Assembly: GCF_000020365.1 (NCBI RefSeq)
Contig: NC_012108.1
Location: 3,472,001-3,536,000 of the forward strand
Length of the DNA stretch: 64,000 bases
Direction of reading: 5' to 3'
Source: Desulforapulum autotrophicum HRM2
Lineage (GTDB): Bacteria; Desulfobacterota; Desulfobacteria; Desulfobacterales; Desulfobacteraceae
Both the position numbers and the translations under genes were made by a program. The notes below the pieces were generated by a model. It was not told the DNA's origin, made no database searches, and worked only from the letters and a program-made list of their open reading frames with translations. Shown piece by piece: positions 8,322 through 17,765 of the stretch; the first letter of the stretch is position 1, and the number at the start of each line of letters is the position of its first letter.

Positions 8322-10168
8322 AATCCACCGCCTATTTTTTTTATACCCCTCCAAAAACGATTCGGGGAATTTTTTTTCGCGGCTGGAGCTTATTCCGGTG
8401 GGGGCTTGGTCTTTTTGTGGCCGTCCCTCTGATCTGGGCAAATTTTGGGTATAGATATCCCTTGGCGGACCGGAAAAATTAGATTTTTAGTGTGTACCTT
8501 TGTCATATAGTTATCCAGATGGTGCCCATGAACCGAAAAGCATTGCAATTTTTCTGCGCGCCTCAACCAAGAGATCGTAAGATGGGTGCCCTTTAGATAA
8601 ACGCAAAAACAGAGTACGGGATCGTTTAACTACTCTCCCCGGGATATTGACAAGTGAAAACCTGATGGCCTTCATCCGTTTCGTCTTCATCGAAGGAGCC
8701 AACGCCAGATTTTTCATCATCACATTCAGGTTTAAGGCAATTATCATGATCCACCACCACGCAGCATTTGTACCAAAGTCAGATGATGGCATTTTTCCAC
8801 CGGCCAGATCGTCTTTCATCACCGCATGAACCTCTTCACTCTTACCGCATCGTTCATGAAGCCAGTGGATCACATTCTCCCCGTTCATCTGTGTATATTT
8901 GATATTGGTAACGACACCAAATACCTTGTATCGGCTTTCATCCATTTCCATTGTCGGGAAGGGAAGCTTAAGCTGTTTATCATCATTCATACCGGGCAAA
9001 GGTTGTTGTTCAACCAGGCGCTGCCGTTTGGCAAGATACCTGTATACCGGAGCATCTTTGCTATAGCACAGTTCGTTGGGAACAAAGCACACTTCGGCCC
9101 ACTCGCTACCGGTTTTTAACTGTAAACCTTTCTCCCTTTTATAGATCGGCTGCCATTGGGCATCTGGCACTTGAGCTACCGCTATTTTGAATGCCTTAGT
9201 CACATTACAGCCGATGGCAAATTCGATTCTACCAAATCGTTTATTTTCACCTTTTTCACAGTACCGTAAAAGATCGTGCTGGTAAGCAGCAGTATCTGAA
9301 CGGAGCTTCACCTTTTCCACATTGCTCGGAAGACAGTCCAAGGCTTCCTTAAAAACCCTTAACTGTTCATAACCAGCGGGCACGTTACCGTCCCGGAATT
9401 CTGTGTGAAGAATAATTCCTTGCTCAAACCACCATGTGTTGAAAGGTTGGTAAGCCTTGAACCCTTTATAACAATAAGAAGCTGTCTCTTTCATGGTTTG
9501 AGCCAGGGTGGCATCCATGTCCAAGGTGGCCGTTGTCTCGACGCTTACTGTATTCAAGCCAGCGATCATATCTTTATTAATCTTTCCAAACCCCTTCAGG
9601 AAGTCATTAGCGGCGGGGATAAATGCTTTAACATCTGACTTCTTTCGGGCATCCTCCTGTTCAGCATCATGAAATTTGGACAAATACCTGAAGACAGCTG
9701 ACGGGGACGGCACAGAACGTTTTTTTTCCTTCCGCCACCTACTCTCTATAGTTCGGCGAACCTTACGACTCAAACCATGCGTTTCTGATTTCCGCAATAT
9801 TTGGCAGAACCCTTCATCCGCCTCCAGTATCTTTAAATCATCAACACAGTCTCCTCCGGCAAGATTGAGCAGCACCAAAGATAAAACCATCTGGGAATCA
9901 GTCCAGCCTTGCGAGTTCTTTCTTACCTTCAGATGTTTTTGGATGGATTTGGACAACCCGATTACTTTGGCCAAGTCGAGATAGACGGGCAGGCCAGCCA
10001 ATGCGGTCATGCCGGTCTGAGTTTTTTCTTCTTCATACTTGAATGGAAGCACGCCTTGTGTCATAACTTGTTTCACCCCGTTGATGATAGTTTTTTGTTC
10101 GCACAAAGACTCTATCTGCTTGAACCATCAAGCGCAACGGGGTTTTTCTTTTTTTTAGGTGGTGGATT
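8322..10168 (-). mobile_element. IS4/IS1380-type insertion sequence (about 1.85 kb)
   Basis: A single transposase gene is flanked by imperfect terminal inverted repeats. The left end reads AATCCACCGCCTA followed by T-rich sequence (from 8322). The inverted right end reads AATCCACCACCTA followed by A-rich sequence (ending 10168). That is 12 of 13 matches, and a CCCC block sits at a similar depth on both sides. The 4-5 bp just outside these ends do not match, so no target-site duplication could be identified and the outer limits are uncertain by a few bases. The element lies between hflK and a radical SAM gene. Confidence 0.65.
8511..10064 (-). CDS. IS1380/IS4-type DDE transposase
   Basis: A transposase of 517 residues from the ATG at 10064, which has GGGGTGA eight bases upstream. 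A longer reading from TTG at 10106 is less likely. The N-terminal KYEEEKTQTGMTALAGLP and GWTDSQMVLSLVLLNLAGGD are what I recall for IS1380-group proteins. The catalytic DDE core would include SVETTATLDMDATLAQTM, the KLRSDTAAY segment and the C-terminal MKDDLAGGKMPSSDFGTNAAWW. The reading frame is intact, so the copy may be active. The exact IS family needs comparison with a curated IS set. Confidence 0.85.
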   Translation of the reverse strand: MTQGVLPFKYEEEKTQTGMTALAGLPVYLDLAKVIGLSKSIQKHLKVRKNSQGWTDSQMVLSLVLLNLAGGDCVDDLKILEADEGFCQILRKSETHGLSRKVRRTIESRWRKEKKRSVPSPSAVFRYLSKFHDAEQEDARKKSDVKAFIPAANDFLKGFGKINKDMIAGLNTVSVETTATLDMDATLAQTMKETASYCYKGFKAYQPFNTWWFEQGIILHTEFRDGNVPAGYEQLRVFKEALDCLPSNVEKVKLRSDTAAYQHDLLRYCEKGENKRFGRIEFAIGCNVTKAFKIAVAQVPDAQWQPIYKREKGLQLKTGSEWAEVCFVPNELCYSKDAPVYRYLAKRQRLVEQQPLPGMNDDKQLKLPFPTMEMDESRYKVFGVVTNIKYTQMNGENVIHWLHERCGKSEEVHAVMKDDLAGGKMPSSDFGTNAAWWWIMIIALNLNVMMKNLALAPSMKTKRMKAIRFSLVNIPGRVVKRSRTLFLRLSKGHPSYDLLVEARRKIAMLFGSWAPSG

Positions 10169-10227
10169 GGGGGAAAAACAACGGTTTCACCTTGACTTCC
10201 CTTTTTGCCGGGGATAAATTTGCCAGG

Positions 10228-11496
10228 ATGAAAAAAAATTACACCGCCAACAACCTCTCCATCACCCTTGACATGGCAGGGTCGTTTGTTTACACCAAGA
10301 TCAGCTATCCTGTCAGGTACGGTGTTTTTAATGAGATCAGAACGCCGGATCAACTGCTCCATTTTAATCTCAACGGCGAAATTATCCGGGCCGTTGGCAG
10401 AACCCGGCAATGGATTCATCCCAACGAGTGGCTCAAGCGCACGCCCGGGAACGACTGGGTGTATTACTCCAACGGCGGGTATACAGGGGTATTTGAAGCC
10501 ATGGGAGAGTACTATCTGCCCAATCTCCAATACCCCACCAACGCCCTTATCGGGGGAAAACCGTTTAGGGAAACTTGCGTAAGCGATCTTGTTGAGGACT
10601 GGTACCAGAGGCTTATGGCCCTCCAAACATCGACGAAAAACCTGCCTGAACCCATGGCCCGGTTCCTGGCCCAGGCCCTCCAAAACACCCCGGACCGCCT
10701 GCAGGAAAAAGCGAAAAAACTGTTCTCCATTTCCGGGGGAAGGGTGACGGTCATGCCGCCCGATGCAAGGCATGTGGACTACGATATCATCCCTTTGTTT
10801 ATTTCCCTTGGCTGCCTGTACAAATGCCGGTTCTGTAGAGTCAAAACAGAACATCCCTTTGCCCTTAACACCGAAGATGAAATTGTTGGGCAGCTTACCC
10901 GTCTCAAGGCCCTGTACGGCCGTGATCTTGCCAATTACAATTCTCTTTTCCTCGGCGAGCACGATGCCCTTGCAGCAGGCAGGAATCTGATCGTATTTGC
11001 CGTTGAAAAAGCCCTGGAAATCCTGGCGTTTGACCAGGGGAACATGAAAGGAAGCAACCTTTTTCTCTTTGGAAGCGTGGACTCCCTTCTTGACACAGAT
11101 CCGGACCTGTTCAACAGACTCAACACCCTGGTTTCCAAAACTTACATCAACATAGGCCTTGAATCCGCCGACCAGGCGACACTTGATCACCTGGGCAAAC
11201 CCATCACAGTTGCCCAGGTGATCCAGGCGTTTGACACCATGCAGAAAATCAACGACCAATACCAGAACATTGAAATCACGGCCAACTTTGTCATGGATGA
11301 AACCCTTCCAAAGGATCACGTCCCGGCCTTTTTGCGCCTTGTCAGGGAGAGGGTGTCACACACAAAACCCAAGGGAGCGATCTATCTTTCACCCCTTTCC
11401 ATTAACCATCCGTCACGGGAGATGATGTTCACCTTCAACCGCCTCAAGTGCCTGAGCCGCCTTCCCACCTTTCTCTACATCATCCAGCGGTTGTGA
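10228..11496 (+). CDS. Radical SAM protein of unknown substrate
   Basis: A 422-residue protein. The central LGCLYKCRFCRVKTEHP carries the CxxxCxxC motif that binds the radical-SAM [4Fe-4S] cluster. A TIM-barrel-like part follows (LFLGEHDALAAG; INIGLESADQATLDHLGKP), where the last segment resembles the SAM-contacting region of Elp3/HemN/B12-type radical SAM proteins. The first ~160 residues are not recognised. The start is taken at ATG 10228 because an upstream GTG (10159) lies inside the IS terminal repeat. The IS insertion may have cut the gene from its original promoter. The reaction is unknown. Confidence 0.75.
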   Translation: MKKNYTANNLSITLDMAGSFVYTKISYPVRYGVFNEIRTPDQLLHFNLNGEIIRAVGRTRQWIHPNEWLKRTPGNDWVYYSNGGYTGVFEAMGEYYLPNLQYPTNALIGGKPFRETCVSDLVEDWYQRLMALQTSTKNLPEPMARFLAQALQNTPDRLQEKAKKLFSISGGRVTVMPPDARHVDYDIIPLFISLGCLYKCRFCRVKTEHPFALNTEDEIVGQLTRLKALYGRDLANYNSLFLGEHDALAAGRNLIVFAVEKALEILAFDQGNMKGSNLFLFGSVDSLLDTDPDLFNRLNTLVSKTYINIGLESADQATLDHLGKPITVAQVIQAFDTMQKINDQYQNIEITANFVMDETLPKDHVPAFLRLVRERVSHTKPKGAIYLSPLSINHPSREMMFTFNRLKCLSRLPTFLYIIQRL

Positions 11497-11574
11497 TTCA
11501 GACTTCTATACTCTTGAGTTAAGATCAAATTAATCATATCGTTTTAAAAAAAAATTGGGAAAACAACCTTGAAA

Positions 11575-12492
11575 ATGAATAACACCAGGACTGGCATAAA
11601 TCACGAACCCACCAAAAAAAAGCCCTCACACCCATGCCGTGTATCTGTTCACGGGGGCCACAGCGGCCAGTTCTGCCTCCACGCAAGGGACAGGCTCGAA
11701 GATATGGTAAAACGCTACGTCGAACTTGGCTTTACCTGGGTCGGCATCACTGAGCATCTTCCGGCCTGGGGCGAAAAGGTCATGTACCCTGACGAGGTTG
11801 CGGCACAGCTGACCCCGGACCAGATGCTTATCACCTTTGGGGCCTATATCCTGGAATGCAACCGCCTGAAAAAGAAATACCGATCAAGCATCAAAATTTT
11901 TACCGCCTTTGAAATCGAAACCTGCTCAGGGTATGGCACTTATGTGCCACAAATGGTCTCCCGTTTCAAGCCCGATTACATTGTCGGCTCTGTTCACCAT
12001 GTCAATGACCAGGGGTTTGATTTTTCAAAGGACCAATACCTTGAAACAGCTACCGGACTGGGGGGGATTGACACCCTTTACGAACAATATTTTGACCTTC
12101 AGTACGAGATGTTCAGAACCATCAATCCGGCTGTTGCAGGCCATTTTGATCTCATACGAATCTTTGACGACAACTATGGTTCAAGGCTCAAAAAGCCAGC
12201 CATCTGGCAAAAGATCGTCCGAAACCTGGGATACATCAAACAACAGGATATCGTCATGGATTACAACCTCAGGGCCCTTACAAAGGGGGCCGTGGAACCC
12301 TATATTGCCGCCCCCATCCTTGAACTTGCACGGGCAATGGAAATCCGGGTTGTCCCAGGCGACGACTCCCACGGCGTGCGAGACATTGGTCAACACATTG
12401 ACCCGGCCATTGACACCCTTTCCACCCTCGGGTTTACGACACCTTTTCATCCGCCCAGGCTCTACTCTTGGGAAACACAGGAAAAAGAATAA
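11575..12492 (+). CDS. PHP-domain phosphoesterase (histidinol-phosphatase-like)
   Basis: About 305 residues. It has the metal-binding PHP pattern: VHGGHSGQFC near the N-terminus, then GITEHLPAWGEK, a Glu in AFEIETCSGYG, the VGSVHHVNDQGF motif, AGHFDLIRIF, and VPGDDSHGVRDIG near the C-terminus. These are the clustered His/Asp/Glu residues of trinuclear-metal PHP hydrolases, and the order resembles HisK-type histidinol phosphatases. ATG at 11575 is preferred to the TTG two codons upstream. The next gene starts 2 bp after its stop, so they form an operon. The true substrate is not settled by sequence, and no his genes are nearby. Confidence 0.75.
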   Translation: MNNTRTGINHEPTKKKPSHPCRVSVHGGHSGQFCLHARDRLEDMVKRYVELGFTWVGITEHLPAWGEKVMYPDEVAAQLTPDQMLITFGAYILECNRLKKKYRSSIKIFTAFEIETCSGYGTYVPQMVSRFKPDYIVGSVHHVNDQGFDFSKDQYLETATGLGGIDTLYEQYFDLQYEMFRTINPAVAGHFDLIRIFDDNYGSRLKKPAIWQKIVRNLGYIKQQDIVMDYNLRALTKGAVEPYIAAPILELARAMEIRVVPGDDSHGVRDIGQHIDPAIDTLSTLGFTTPFHPPRLYSWETQEKE

Positions 12493-12494
12493 CC

Positions 12495-13238
12495 ATGAAA
12501 AAGCAACAGATCACCGTGGTTCTTGTGGAACCCCAGGGGCCCCTCAACATCGGTTCCGTGTGCAGAGCCATGATGAATTTTGGATTCAGCCAACTCTGCC
12601 TTGTCAATCCATGCACGACATTCAACAACCTTGACGCCAGAAAAATGGCCCTTTCAGCCCTGCCCATTCTCGAGAAGGCCGTTGTGGTTGATACCCTGGC
12701 CCAGGCCCTCAAAAATTGCCACCTGGCCTTCGGCACCACCCGCCGTTTTGGAAAATACCGCCAGGATTTTTTATCTCCTGAAGATTTTGGCAGGACCCTG
12801 GCTGAAGAACCGGACACGAACCAATGTGCCCTTGTCATGGGCAGGGAAGACCACGGACTATACACCTCAGAACTTGAGCTCTGCCAGCGCTTTGTCACCA
12901 TTCCCACGGAAAACGCCTATGGGTCCATGAATCTGTCCCATGCAACAGCCCTGCTCCTCTATCAGGCGTCAATGGCCCTGGGCCGAACAATCCCACTTAA
13001 TACCGGTTCAACCCCGCCGGCAACCAGTCATGAGTTGGCAGGCATGTACGACCACATGACCAAAAGCCTGTGCGACATCGATTTCCTCAATACCCAGAAC
13101 CCGGATCACCTCCTGCGGACCTTCAGGCGGATCTTTGGACGGGCAGGCCTTGACAGGCGCGAAGTTGCCATCATCCGTGGCCTCATGGGCCGCATTGACT
13201 GGACCGAGTCTGAACGAAAAAAGCACCTCAAAGAATAA
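12495..13238 (+). CDS. SpoU/TrmJ-type RNA 2'-O-methyltransferase
   Basis: A 247-residue SPOUT methyltransferase. Motif 1 is VVLVEPQGPLNIGSVCRAM, motif 2 is CALVMGREDHGLYTSELELC, and motif 3 is YGSMNLSHATALLLYQASMA. Together these form the trefoil-knot SAM site typical of TrmJ/LasT (2'-O-methylation of tRNA position 32) and similar enzymes. The C-terminal ~80 residues (LLRTFRRIFGRAGLDRREV) are the helical extension seen in TrmJ. The start ATG at 12495 follows a GGAAAAAG sequence and comes right after the PHP gene. TrmJ is the best guess, but the exact RNA target is uncertain. Confidence 0.82.
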   Translation: MKKQQITVVLVEPQGPLNIGSVCRAMMNFGFSQLCLVNPCTTFNNLDARKMALSALPILEKAVVVDTLAQALKNCHLAFGTTRRFGKYRQDFLSPEDFGRTLAEEPDTNQCALVMGREDHGLYTSELELCQRFVTIPTENAYGSMNLSHATALLLYQASMALGRTIPLNTGSTPPATSHELAGMYDHMTKSLCDIDFLNTQNPDHLLRTFRRIFGRAGLDRREVAIIRGLMGRIDWTESERKKHLKE

Positions 13239-13385
13239 ACAAGGCAAGGCTGTCTGGTTTGCGGATTTAGATTTGATTTTATGTTAATCGTGGTAATCAT
13301 ATATAAAGTCAAACAAAGGAATGACCCGAATTCTGGGACAGCCGTCCCGGGATTCAAGACAACAACCCCCAAAAAGGAGTATATC

Positions 13386-13919
13386 ATGCTGAAACAACCC
13401 ATGGGCGACGCCTTGAACGAACAGATCAACAAAGAAATGTATTCGGCCTACCTCTATATGGCCATGTCCAGCCACAGCAATGGAATTGGCCTTAAGGGCT
13501 TTGGCAACTGGTTCATGGTCCAGTACCACGAGGAAATGTTCCATGCCATGAAAATTTATGAGTACCTGTCAAGCCAGGGGGTTCCGGTTGTTCTCAAGGG
13601 CATTGCCGAGCCCCCGGCAAGTTTTGAGTCCCCCCTTGACATGTTCACAAAGACCCTGGCCCACGAACAGTTCATCACCGAGTCCATCAACAATCTCATG
13701 GAACTTGCCATTGATGAAAAAGACCATGCCACCCAGATCTTTCTCCAGTGGTATGTGCTCGAACAGGTGGAGGAAGAAGAAAATGACAACGACATCATTG
13801 CCCAGCTCAAGCTCATCAAGAACGACCCCAGAAGCCTGATGATGCTCGACCGTGAGCTTGCAGGGCGCATGACAACGGTTCCGGTTGATTTCAGCAAAGG
13901 GGTAAGCAACGCCCAGTAA
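13386..13919 (+). CDS. ftnA: Ferritin (non-haem, FtnA type)
   Basis: A 177-residue iron-storage ferritin. Helix A has LNEQINKEMYSAYLYMAMS with a ferroxidase Glu, helix B has YHEEMFHAMKIYEYLSSQG (E and H ligands), and helices C and D include AHEQFITESINNLMELA and QWYVLEQVEEEENDN. Length and order fit prokaryotic ferritin, which assembles into 24-mer shells that oxidise and store iron. The start is the ATG at 13386 preceded by AAAAGGAG. The sequence upstream (13239-13385) reads open in frame but has no homology I recognise. Confidence 0.92.
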   Translation: MLKQPMGDALNEQINKEMYSAYLYMAMSSHSNGIGLKGFGNWFMVQYHEEMFHAMKIYEYLSSQGVPVVLKGIAEPPASFESPLDMFTKTLAHEQFITESINNLMELAIDEKDHATQIFLQWYVLEQVEEEENDNDIIAQLKLIKNDPRSLMMLDRELAGRMTTVPVDFSKGVSNAQ

Positions 13920-13939
13920 AACAGCCGTCACCTTTTGGG

Positions 13940-15490
13940 TCAGGCCCCTCCTGTTTTAACCCTGGGAAACCTTGACCGATCCGTATGGGGATAAAACTTG
14001 GCCCCTGAAAAAATGTTCATGAACGCCTGGTTCACGTTTAATTCCACATAGGTGAGTTTTTGACGGATGGTCTCGATCTCATCAAAGAGATCGGGATCAA
14101 CCAGGAGACGTGCGGCCCCGCCAAGGGAAGAATTGCCAAGAACCTTGAACCGATCCATGGGGATATCGGGGAGCATACCAATGGAGATGGCAGACACGGG
14201 ATCGATGAACGAACCAAAGGTGCCTGCCACATAAAAGTGCTCAAGGTCGTCAAAGCCCAATCCTGCAGTATGTTCGACAATGACCTGGAGGATTGCGTAC
14301 ATGGCGGCCTTGGAACTTGTCAAGGAATTGAGATCCACCTGGCTGAGGGTAATGGGGGCATTGGTGCCAGACTCGGTTGCCGGAACCAGCACAAGGGTGT
14401 CAATCCCCTGGTCACAAACAAGTTGACCGGCACACCGTTCGGGCGAAAATTTTCCCCGGATGTCCATCATTCCCGATAAAAAGAGCCCGGCCGCAAGATC
14501 AATCATGGCCGATCCGCACAGCCCCATGGCAGGCTCGTCCCCAATGGTATGAATTTTAATCACACACGACACAGGGTCAATCTTCACCCTGTCGATCACC
14601 CCTGGTCCTGCGGTCATGCCCATTTTGCTCATTCCCCCTTCAAGGGCCGGGCCTGCGGCACCGGCACAGGCAATGAGCCATTCCCTTGTTCCAAGAACCA
14701 CCTCGGCATTGGTTCCCACATCCACCATGATACTGGGATTTTCGTTCGTGTGAATGCCGGAAAAGAGGATGCCGGCAACAAGATCCCCCCCGAAATAACT
14801 GCCGATGTTGGGGAAGATAAAAACTGCGGCCATGGGGTTAAGACAGAGCCCAAGCTCCCGGGCGTCCTGAATGCCCGGCACATTGATTGCCGGAATATAG
14901 GGTTCCCGGATAATATTTGACGGATCAATCCCGAGGAAAAGGTGGGTCATGGCCGTATTCCCGGCGCAGACCATGAAATGAACCGATTCAACCTTGAGCC
15001 CTGCTCGGTCACACAGGTCGCTTACACTGTGGTTCACCGAATCAATCAAAACCGATCGCAGGGCCTCAAGCCCCTCTGGATCCTTTGCATGGTGAATCCG
15101 TGCAAGCACGTCCGGGGCAATGCAAATCTGGGGGTTGTCAAATCCGCTTTCCCCCAGGGTTTCCCGGTTTTCAAGATCCACCAGCCGGGCCACCAGCCGG
15201 GTGGTGCCGATATCCAGGGCAACCCCGCACACGGGTTCTGGGCTGTCCGGAGCCTGGACATTGATGATCCGCCACCCCCATGAGTCCTTACAAAGAAGCA
15301 CCTTGATTCTGTGGTTAAACCGACGTAAAAGGGCAGGAAGACGCTTCACCACGCCCAGGGGTAGTGTTACCCGGTCTGTGCCAAGGGCTTTCTCCAGAAC
15401 CGCTGTCAGCCGCTCAACATCTGCAATATTGTTTCCAAGGCGCGGCACAGGCACCTGGACCACCCTGACGCCTCCCTCTGCCCTGTTCAC
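13940..15490 (-). CDS. ASKHA-domain protein, RACo-like corrinoid activator paralogue without ferredoxin domain
   Basis: A 516-residue protein with the DUF4445/RACo ASKHA fold: nucleotide-binding GVALDIGTTRLVARLVDL at about 89 and a second motif MVDVGTNAEVVLGTREWLI. Gly/Ala-rich segments follow, including AGAAGPALEGG and LGNSSLGGAARLL. RACo proteins reductively reactivate corrinoid methyl-transfer proteins using ATP. This copy starts at a linker-like region (NNIADVERLTAVLEKALG) equivalent to the middle of its upstream neighbour and lacks the N-terminal [2Fe-2S] domain. The GTG start overlaps the neighbour's stop by 4 bp. It may need the neighbour's ferredoxin domain in trans. Confidence 0.75.
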   Translation of the reverse strand: MNRAEGGVRVVQVPVPRLGNNIADVERLTAVLEKALGTDRVTLPLGVVKRLPALLRRFNHRIKVLLCKDSWGWRIINVQAPDSPEPVCGVALDIGTTRLVARLVDLENRETLGESGFDNPQICIAPDVLARIHHAKDPEGLEALRSVLIDSVNHSVSDLCDRAGLKVESVHFMVCAGNTAMTHLFLGIDPSNIIREPYIPAINVPGIQDARELGLCLNPMAAVFIFPNIGSYFGGDLVAGILFSGIHTNENPSIMVDVGTNAEVVLGTREWLIACAGAAGPALEGGMSKMGMTAGPGVIDRVKIDPVSCVIKIHTIGDEPAMGLCGSAMIDLAAGLFLSGMMDIRGKFSPERCAGQLVCDQGIDTLVLVPATESGTNAPITLSQVDLNSLTSSKAAMYAILQVIVEHTAGLGFDDLEHFYVAGTFGSFIDPVSAISIGMLPDIPMDRFKVLGNSSLGGAARLLVDPDLFDEIETIRQKLTYVELNVNQAFMNIFSGAKFYPHTDRSRFPRVKTGGA

Positions 15491-17436
15491 CGGTTTACCC
15501 CCTTAAGAAGCTCAAGCCTTGCCGCAAGCCGTGGAAAGGCCCCAAGGTCTGTGTGGGGAATAAAAAGCGCCCCCATGTAATGATCCATGTACGAAGGGGT
15601 TTCGGCAAGTTCAAAGTTGGTCATCATCCGAACCACCTCGCCCACATCCCGCCGTAGCCGGTTGGTAAACGAACTCATCTTGGCGCCCAGAAGGGAACTG
15701 TTGCCAAGGTAGGTGACATGATTTGGATCAACCTCCGGCAACAGCCCAATGGTCATGGCCTTCTCAAGATCAATATAGGAACCAAACCCGCCTGCCAGGA
15801 TCACCTCCTCGATATCGCCGATGGTCAACCCAACCTCTTCAAGCAGGGTCTGGGCAGCCGAATACATGGCACCTTTTGCCCGGATCAGATTATCTATGTC
15901 AGGTTCCGTGATGGAAATATCCCTGTCGATCTGGGTGGCATCCTGCCACACCAGCACATATTCCCAAACCCCCTCACGTTGACGGATTCTGTCGAGTCCC
16001 AGGGCCTGATTGAACTTTCCGCGATTGTCGATGACGCCGGCTTCAAACAGCCTTGCCACAATGGTAATCAAACCCGATCCACAGATTCCCTTGGGCCTGA
16101 CATTACCAATGGTCATGATCATGGGCTCAAGGGTCATCAGGTCGATGGAAAAATCCTCAATAGCCCCCCTGGCTGCCCTCATGCCAAAGGTGACCCCCCC
16201 GCCTTCAAAGGCAGGACCGGCCGAAGCGGCAGTACAGACCATCCAGTCTTTGTTGCCGATGACAATCTCGGCATTGGTGCCGATATCCATGAAAAGCGTC
16301 AGCTTATCCGACCGGTACATACCCGATCCCATGACTCCCGCAACAATATCTCCACCCACATAGGAAGCCACCCCGGGATACACAAGGGCAATGGCATGGG
16401 CGGCAAGGTCAATACCCACGTCAGCGGCTGCAAACGGCGGATAAAAGTTGGAAGCCGGGACATAGGGGGCCCGCCTTAGGTATTGCGGAGTAATACCAAG
16501 GAGAAGCTGGGTCATTGTGGAGTTGCCGGCAAGGGTGATGGTAGTGATTTCATCCCGGCCTATACCGGCTTTTTTGATGATTTGCCCAAGGACTTTGTTG
16601 ACGGTTTCAATCACCTTTGTCTGCAGGGTGGCAAGGCCGTTGGTCTTTTCAGAAAAAACGATCCGTGAGATCACATCCTCACCATAGCTGATCTGGGCGT
16701 TGAAATCCCCATAATTTGACAGCACTTCCCCTGAATTGAGATCAAGCACCTCACCGTAGATTGTTGTGGTGCCGATATCCATGGCAACGGCAAGATTTTG
16801 GTCTGTTGTATCACCGGATTCAATTTGGACAATTTTATTTTTCCCATCCTCTCTTACCGGCCGCACAATGGTTGCGGTGACCTTAAAGTTTCCCTGGCGC
16901 AGAAGATCAGGAAGGGTTCGCATCACATTTAAATCCATGACAAGGCGATGCTCGTTGTGCTCAATCTTGAGGTGGTGAAGCAGCCTTGAAACATCGGCGA
17001 TGTTGTCCTGGGCCGTGGGTTCGGGAAGCTCCAGGTATTTTTTTTCAACCGGTGGGATAAAAAGCCCCTGCTCCTTGAGCTGGTTCAGATCAAAAGTTCG
17101 GATCCTTGCCGTGTGCCTGGGAGAGGCCTGGAGGTTCAGTACTGCTGAATCCACATCAGACTCCACGGGAACTCTCACCACAAGGTCGGATCGGACCTTT
17201 GCAAGGCAGGCCAGTCGATAGCCTTTGGCAATATCTTCAGGTGAAAGCCTCTCGGAAAGACCATCGTCCACCTGGCCCTGTTCAATGATAACCCTGCATT
17301 TTCCGCAGACCCCTTCACCGCCGCAGGAGGCATTTATGTGAACACCGGTCTCCATTGCCGCCCGAATAAGAATTTCACCATCATCGACCTCAATTTTCCT
17401 GTCATGGGGCAGGAAGGTGATCATATGCCTCGCCAT
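15487..17436 (-). CDS. RACo-like reductive activator of corrinoid proteins (ferredoxin + ASKHA)
   Basis: A 649-residue protein. The N-terminal [2Fe-2S] ferredoxin domain has NASCGGEGVCGKCRV plus a later RLACLAKV Cys. A linker follows, then the DUF4445 ASKHA domain with AVAMDIGTTTIYGEVLDLN and MDIGTNAEIVIGNKDWM. This is the layout of RACo and RamA-like proteins, which use ATP and low-potential electrons to return Co(II) corrinoids to Co(I). That fits a Wood-Ljungdahl organism or one using methylated substrates. No corrinoid protein or methyltransferase gene lies in the window, so the partner is unknown. It is transcribed divergently from the lactate operon. Confidence 0.8.
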   Translation of the reverse strand: MARHMITFLPHDRKIEVDDGEILIRAAMETGVHINASCGGEGVCGKCRVIIEQGQVDDGLSERLSPEDIAKGYRLACLAKVRSDLVVRVPVESDVDSAVLNLQASPRHTARIRTFDLNQLKEQGLFIPPVEKKYLELPEPTAQDNIADVSRLLHHLKIEHNEHRLVMDLNVMRTLPDLLRQGNFKVTATIVRPVREDGKNKIVQIESGDTTDQNLAVAMDIGTTTIYGEVLDLNSGEVLSNYGDFNAQISYGEDVISRIVFSEKTNGLATLQTKVIETVNKVLGQIIKKAGIGRDEITTITLAGNSTMTQLLLGITPQYLRRAPYVPASNFYPPFAAADVGIDLAAHAIALVYPGVASYVGGDIVAGVMGSGMYRSDKLTLFMDIGTNAEIVIGNKDWMVCTAASAGPAFEGGGVTFGMRAARGAIEDFSIDLMTLEPMIMTIGNVRPKGICGSGLITIVARLFEAGVIDNRGKFNQALGLDRIRQREGVWEYVLVWQDATQIDRDISITEPDIDNLIRAKGAMYSAAQTLLEEVGLTIGDIEEVILAGGFGSYIDLEKAMTIGLLPEVDPNHVTYLGNSSLLGAKMSSFTNRLRRDVGEVVRMMTNFELAETPSYMDHYMGALFIPHTDLGAFPRLAARLELLKGVNR

Positions 17437-17665
17437 CCAATATCCTCCTTAAAGCATAAAGTTTAATTCTCTGCTGTTTATTTCCCTCTGGGGTGTCACA
17501 CACCCCTCACCCATCGCTTCTCTCTTATCCCACAGGTTAAACAAGGTAAACAATAAAAAACATCTTCATTTGAGTTTATTCTCGAAATTTCATTGACCTA
17601 AAACTTTTTTTTCTGTTTAAAAGAGTAAGATTTATATTGAACACGGATCAATGCCTGTTCAAACC

Positions 17666-17765
17666 TTAAACGATAGCAAGATGGTATCTTAAACATTAGC
17701 AGCATGGTATCATAAACCAGTAACGACATGGTCAATTAAACATGTAGAGACATGGTATTTTGAAA
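17666..17765 (+). promoter_or_regulatory. Tandem ~24-bp direct repeats upstream of the lactate operon
   Basis: The 349-bp gap 17437-17785 holds a regular array next to the start of the FAD dehydrogenase gene. ATGGT occurs at 17681, 17704, 17728 and 17752. TTAAAC or a one-mismatch variant occurs at 17666, 17689, 17712, 17736 and 17760. Spacing is 23, 23-24, 24 and 24 bp. The repeat is roughly CATGGTATCxTTAAACxxTAGxxA, with the last copy ending 20 bp before the start codon next to TATAAT at 17766. It looks like a cooperative transcription-factor operator. The rest of the gap is AT-rich with no other feature seen. Confidence 0.55.

Noticed and set aside
10159-10227. GTG start at 10159 for the radical SAM gene
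   Set aside because: It lies in the IS terminal repeat; the first residues have no family similarity and ATG 10228 is a better start.
13281-13385. Longer ferritin starting at 13281
   Set aside because: AAAAGGAG sits just before the ATG at 13386 and the extra residues do not look like ferritin.
17666-17765. CRISPR or plasmid iteron origin
   Set aside because: The repeats are degenerate, lack unique spacers and lie directly before a metabolic operon; no replication gene is near.
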